From positions 1 to 7,180 of the forward strand of contig NZ_SRZM01000019.1 in assembly GCF_019402445.1 (NCBI RefSeq): a stretch of DNA of 7,180 bases, given 5' to 3'. Position numbers and translations under genes: made by a program. Positions 4,972 through 7,180 of the stretch are shown piece by piece (within the stretch, counting starts at the first letter, position 1; each line of letters opens with the position of its first letter). Source of the stretch: Brachyspira pilosicoli (GTDB lineage: Bacteria > Spirochaetota > Brachyspiria > Brachyspirales > Brachyspiraceae). Below the pieces are notes generated by a model. The model was not told the DNA's origin. It worked only from the letters and a program-made list of their open reading frames with translations, and searched no databases.

Positions 4972-5865
4972 TTAAATTTTAAATTTATTTGTAAGCCTAT
5001 CCAAAAATATTTTTGACGCCCTTGAAAACTCCTGATTCTTCTTCCATACAATATTAATGCCAGATTCTAATTTTGGCTTTAAAGGTATAAAACATATATT
5101 TTTATGATACATATTGTCTATTAACTTATCCAAACATAAAGCATAACCCATACCTTCACTAACCATAATTAAAGCATTATAAATTAGGTTATATGTTGCT
5201 GTTATATTAAGATTATCAAAAGTGTCAGAAAACCACCTTGAAAAATCATTATCCTCTATTTCAGTTTCTATTACTTGCCTCGAAATTATTAATGGAATAT
5301 TTAATAAATCTTTTTTTGTTATATTCTTTTTATTTGAAAGAGGAGAATCTTTTCTCATAGCTAATCCCCAAGTATCTTTTAGAGGAATTTTTAAATAATC
5401 ATATTTAGATAAATCAGCAGGGTCAATTAATAATCCAAAATCAAGTAAACCCTTATCAAGCTTTTCTGTAATGTCTTGAAAATTACCACTATAAATATTA
5501 TATCTTATATGCGGATAATCATTTTGCACATCTTTCATAACCGAAGCAACCAAACTCATAGCCCAAGTCTCCCCCGCACCAATAAATATATCACCCGCTA
5601 TCACCTTATCAGTAAAATTAAACTCTGCTCTGGTTTTATCTACCATGTTTATTATTTCTTCTGCTCTCTTTTTTAATAAAATGCCTTCAGGAGTGAGAAT
5701 TATATTGTTATGCTTTCTTTCAAAAAGTTTATGACCAATATCCCTTTCAAGCATGTTTATCTGTCTGGATAGATTAGGCTGAGTAAGATTAAGATATTTT
5801 GCCGCTTTAGTGATGTTGCCCTCTCTTATAGTTGTTAAAAAATATTTTAATACCCTAATTTCCAT
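4972..5865 (-). CDS. LysR-family transcriptional regulator
   Basis: A 297-residue protein of normal LysR length. The N-terminal winged helix-turn-helix is clear: EIRVLKYFLTTIREGNITKA, then AAKYLNLTQPNLSRQI (recognition helix about 27-38), then LERDIGHKLFER. A linker helix (about 60-85) and an effector-binding domain of two Rossmann-like lobes (about 91-297) follow, beginning GDIFIGAGET. Such proteins bind DNA as tetramers at T-N11-A sites and respond to a small ligand; the ligand here is unknown. The ATG at 5865 has AAGG 9 nt upstream (5875-5878). It is not divergent from a target gene as is typical. It lies downstream of the ankyrin gene (114-bp gap holding no clear promoter) and convergent with the acetyltransferase-hydrolase operon. 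Its regulon is therefore open: autoregulation or that operon are possible. Confidence 0.93.
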   Translation of the reverse strand: MEIRVLKYFLTTIREGNITKAAKYLNLTQPNLSRQINMLERDIGHKLFERKHNNIILTPEGILLKKRAEEIINMVDKTRAEFNFTDKVIAGDIFIGAGETWAMSLVASVMKDVQNDYPHIRYNIYSGNFQDITEKLDKGLLDFGLLIDPADLSKYDYLKIPLKDTWGLAMRKDSPLSNKKNITKKDLLNIPLIISRQVIETEIEDNDFSRWFSDTFDNLNITATYNLIYNALIMVSEGMGYALCLDKLIDNMYHKNICFIPLKPKLESGINIVWKKNQEFSRASKIFLDRLTNKFKI

Positions 5866-5975
5866 AATTTAAAACCTTAAGAAATATTTTTTTATGATAG
5901 ATTATTAATTATATAAGTTTTTATAAAATAATTATATATTTAATTTTCAATAATTAAGAATAATAAAAAATAAGA

Positions 5976-6521
5976 TTAATTTGATTTGCTTTGTAAATAA
6001 TTATATATCTCTTCAAAACCTTCAAACTCTGCTATGTCTATTGGTTTTAATGAAAGATTGTCTTTAATGTTAATGTCTGCCCCCAATTCTACAAGTGCTG
6101 CAACAGCTTCATATTTTCCATATTGTGCTGCTAAATGCAAAGCTGTTCTTCCGTCATTGTCTTTCTCGTTAATATTATCAATTTGTTTTGCAATGTCTTT
6201 TATAATATCAGTGTCCCCATAAAACACTGCATACATCAAAATGTTTCTTCCGTTACTGTCTTTTAATGTATAATCAATTTTTTTTCTGTTATCTAATATT
6301 AGTTTTTTTATTTCGTTTTTGTTTGAATTATTATCAGATAAAGCATGCATCAAAACTGTAAGACCTTCATTATCTTTTTTGTTTATATCAAAAGAAGAAT
6401 TTTTCAAATTATAAAACATAAATAGCAAATAACATAACACAGCTATTAAAATTATAGTACCTATATAATAATATGTTTTTTTATTCTGTTTAACTTTCTT
6501 TTTGTTTTTTGTTTTTTTCAT
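5976..6521 (-). CDS. Membrane-anchored ankyrin-repeat protein
   Basis: A 181-residue protein. It begins with a very basic N-terminus (KKTKNKKKVKQNKK), then one transmembrane segment (about 18-37, YYIGTIILIAVLCYLLFMFY). Ankyrin repeats follow from about residue 50: DNEGLTVLMHAL (degenerate, with an insert), DSNGRNILMYAVFYGDTDII, DNDGRTALHLAAQYGKYEAV (canonical, ending LVELGADINIK), and a C-terminal capping repeat. The basic N-terminus suggests that the repeats face away from the cytoplasm, anchored in the inner membrane, where they would bind a protein partner. I chose the ATG at 6521. An in-frame TTG at 6533 lies inside the likely Shine-Dalgarno (TTTGGAT), which sits about 7 nt before the ATG. 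The upstream gene ends 15 bp before it, so the two are co-transcribed. The partner is unknown. Confidence 0.88.
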   Translation of the reverse strand: MKKTKNKKKVKQNKKTYYYIGTIILIAVLCYLLFMFYNLKNSSFDINKKDNEGLTVLMHALSDNNSNKNEIKKLILDNRKKIDYTLKDSNGRNILMYAVFYGDTDIIKDIAKQIDNINEKDNDGRTALHLAAQYGKYEAVAALVELGADINIKDNLSLKPIDIAEFEGFEEIYNYLQSKSN

Positions 6522-6536
6522 TATATTATCCAAATA

Positions 6537-7180
6537 TTATAAAGAAAATATGTCTTTTATTATATAAACAAAATCCTGCTTTGGGAATTTTTGAATTGTT
6601 ATAACATCTTCTACTTTTTCTGCATAATACAATTTATTTTCTGAAGGTATATAAGAAATAGAAAATATTTGTGCATTAGAATTAAGAAGTTTTTCTTTAG
6701 TGTAGCCTTCTTTGGATATATTAATTATTCTATCAGAAACATTATCTCCAAAGAAAATAAATACCGCATGATTATAGAGCTTTGCTTTTAATATTTTTTG
6801 TTTCTCATTTTCTGTTTTAAATAACTTTTGATTATCATCTATATATAAATCTAATATTTCATTTAATTCATTTTTTACAGTTGTAAGCACTGCCTCTGTA
6901 TCTTTATCTATATCCAAAAGCAAAAAATAGTAAGCATGTATAGTTATAGATTTTTTATTTTTTACAACATCTATATTAATAAAAACCCTAGAAGAGTTTA
7001 TAGAATACATACTATATCCAAAATATTTAAGTCTTTCTATGATATGCTCTTTTGTAACATTTGTATTTATGTTATGTTCTAATATTGAATTGTATCTAAT
7101 AAAGTTTAAATATCTTTTGTTGATGTTTGATATATTTAAATAAGCAAAAATTATTGTTATTATTTCTAATACTATTAAAG
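6537..7180 (-). CDS. Unknown membrane-anchored protein, 5' end outside the window
   Basis: The frame is open from the stop at 6537 to the right edge with no stop codon, giving at least 213 residues. An in-frame ATG at 7010 would give 157 residues, but I do not favour it as the start. The frame continues upstream with plausible protein sequence, no Shine-Dalgarno precedes that ATG, and no other in-frame ATG is present. The visible N-terminal part is hydrophobic (LIVLEIITIIFAYLNI), likely the end of a membrane anchor. It is followed by a soluble region rich in I, N, K and E, including TKEHIIERLKYFGYS and a mid-part with VFIFFGDNVSDRIINI. I recognise no family or catalytic motif. The ankyrin gene begins 15 bp after its stop. 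The shared anchor-plus-soluble-domain layout suggests that the two products meet at the membrane. Confidence 0.8.
   Translation of the reverse strand, partial: LIVLEIITIIFAYLNISNINKRYLNFIRYNSILEHNINTNVTKEHIIERLKYFGYSMYSINSSRVFINIDVVKNKKSITIHAYYFLLLDIDKDTEAVLTTVKNELNEILDLYIDDNQKLFKTENEKQKILKAKLYNHAVFIFFGDNVSDRIINISKEGYTKEKLLNSNAQIFSISYIPSENKLYYAEKVEDVITIQKFPKQDFVYIIKDIFSL

Noticed and set aside
5929..5956. TAATTAT/ATAATTA hairpin after the ankyrin gene as its terminator
   Set aside because: Only 7 A/T pairs with a 14-nt loop; too weak to call, though a nearby T-rich run exists.
5476..6222. Plus-strand open frames antisense to lysR and the ankyrin gene
   Set aside because: Shadows of clear minus-strand genes, without ribosome sites or recognisable domains.
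1..7180. CRISPR array, tRNA, rRNA or insertion-sequence transposase
   Set aside because: No regularly spaced direct repeats, no cloverleaf or conserved rRNA segments, and no transposase motif were seen on either strand.

Overview
This is a very AT-rich window of about 7.2 kb. Base composition, gene set and codon use suggest a low-GC host-associated bacterium. My best guess is an intestinal spirochaete of the genus Brachyspira: AT-rich compact genes, ankyrin proteins, lipoproteins, and GC-richer intergenic repeats that stand out from the background. The genus call is inference and nothing here proves it. TGG is used for Trp and TGA does not interrupt the genes, so a Mycoplasma-type code is not needed.

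Layout from left to right. (1) A Shine-Dalgarno sequence on the minus strand lies 7 bases inside the left edge, so another minus-strand gene probably starts just outside. (2) A minus-strand two-gene operon encodes a HEPN protein (RX4HXY motif) followed by a minimal nucleotidyltransferase (GSX10DXD motif). This is a HepT/MntA-like (type VII toxin-antitoxin or HI0074/HI0073) pair with a good sigma70-type promoter. (3) A 90-bp GC-rich imperfect palindrome lies just upstream of that promoter. (4) A minus-strand PIN-PhoH (PhoH2/YlaK-like) protein ends at a strong hairpin terminator. (5) A divergent intergenic region contains two perfect palindromes. (6) A plus-strand pair encodes a maltose/galactoside-type O-acetyltransferase and a lipoprotein alpha/beta hydrolase, followed by a clear terminator. 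(7) A 520-bp gap between convergent genes holds a roughly 426-bp imperfect inverted repeat, made of short GC-richer blocks that match at conserved spacing in the two arms. (8) Minus-strand genes follow: a LysR regulator, a membrane-anchored ankyrin-repeat protein, and an unknown membrane-anchored protein that runs off the right edge.

Working together: the HEPN and nucleotidyltransferase genes are translationally coupled and should act as one toxin-antitoxin module. The acetyltransferase and hydrolase are 34 bp apart and probably co-transcribed, but no shared pathway is evident. The ankyrin gene and the gene before it are 15 bp apart and both have an N-terminal membrane anchor, so they probably form an envelope-associated operon. 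The LysR target is not clear; the convergent acetyltransferase-hydrolase operon is one possibility.

The parts least explained by known families are the two intergenic palindromic elements (959-1048 and 4538-4963), the paired palindromes between phoH2 and the acetyltransferase gene, and a near-perfect internal ribosome binding site in the hydrolase that could yield a second, non-lipidated form.
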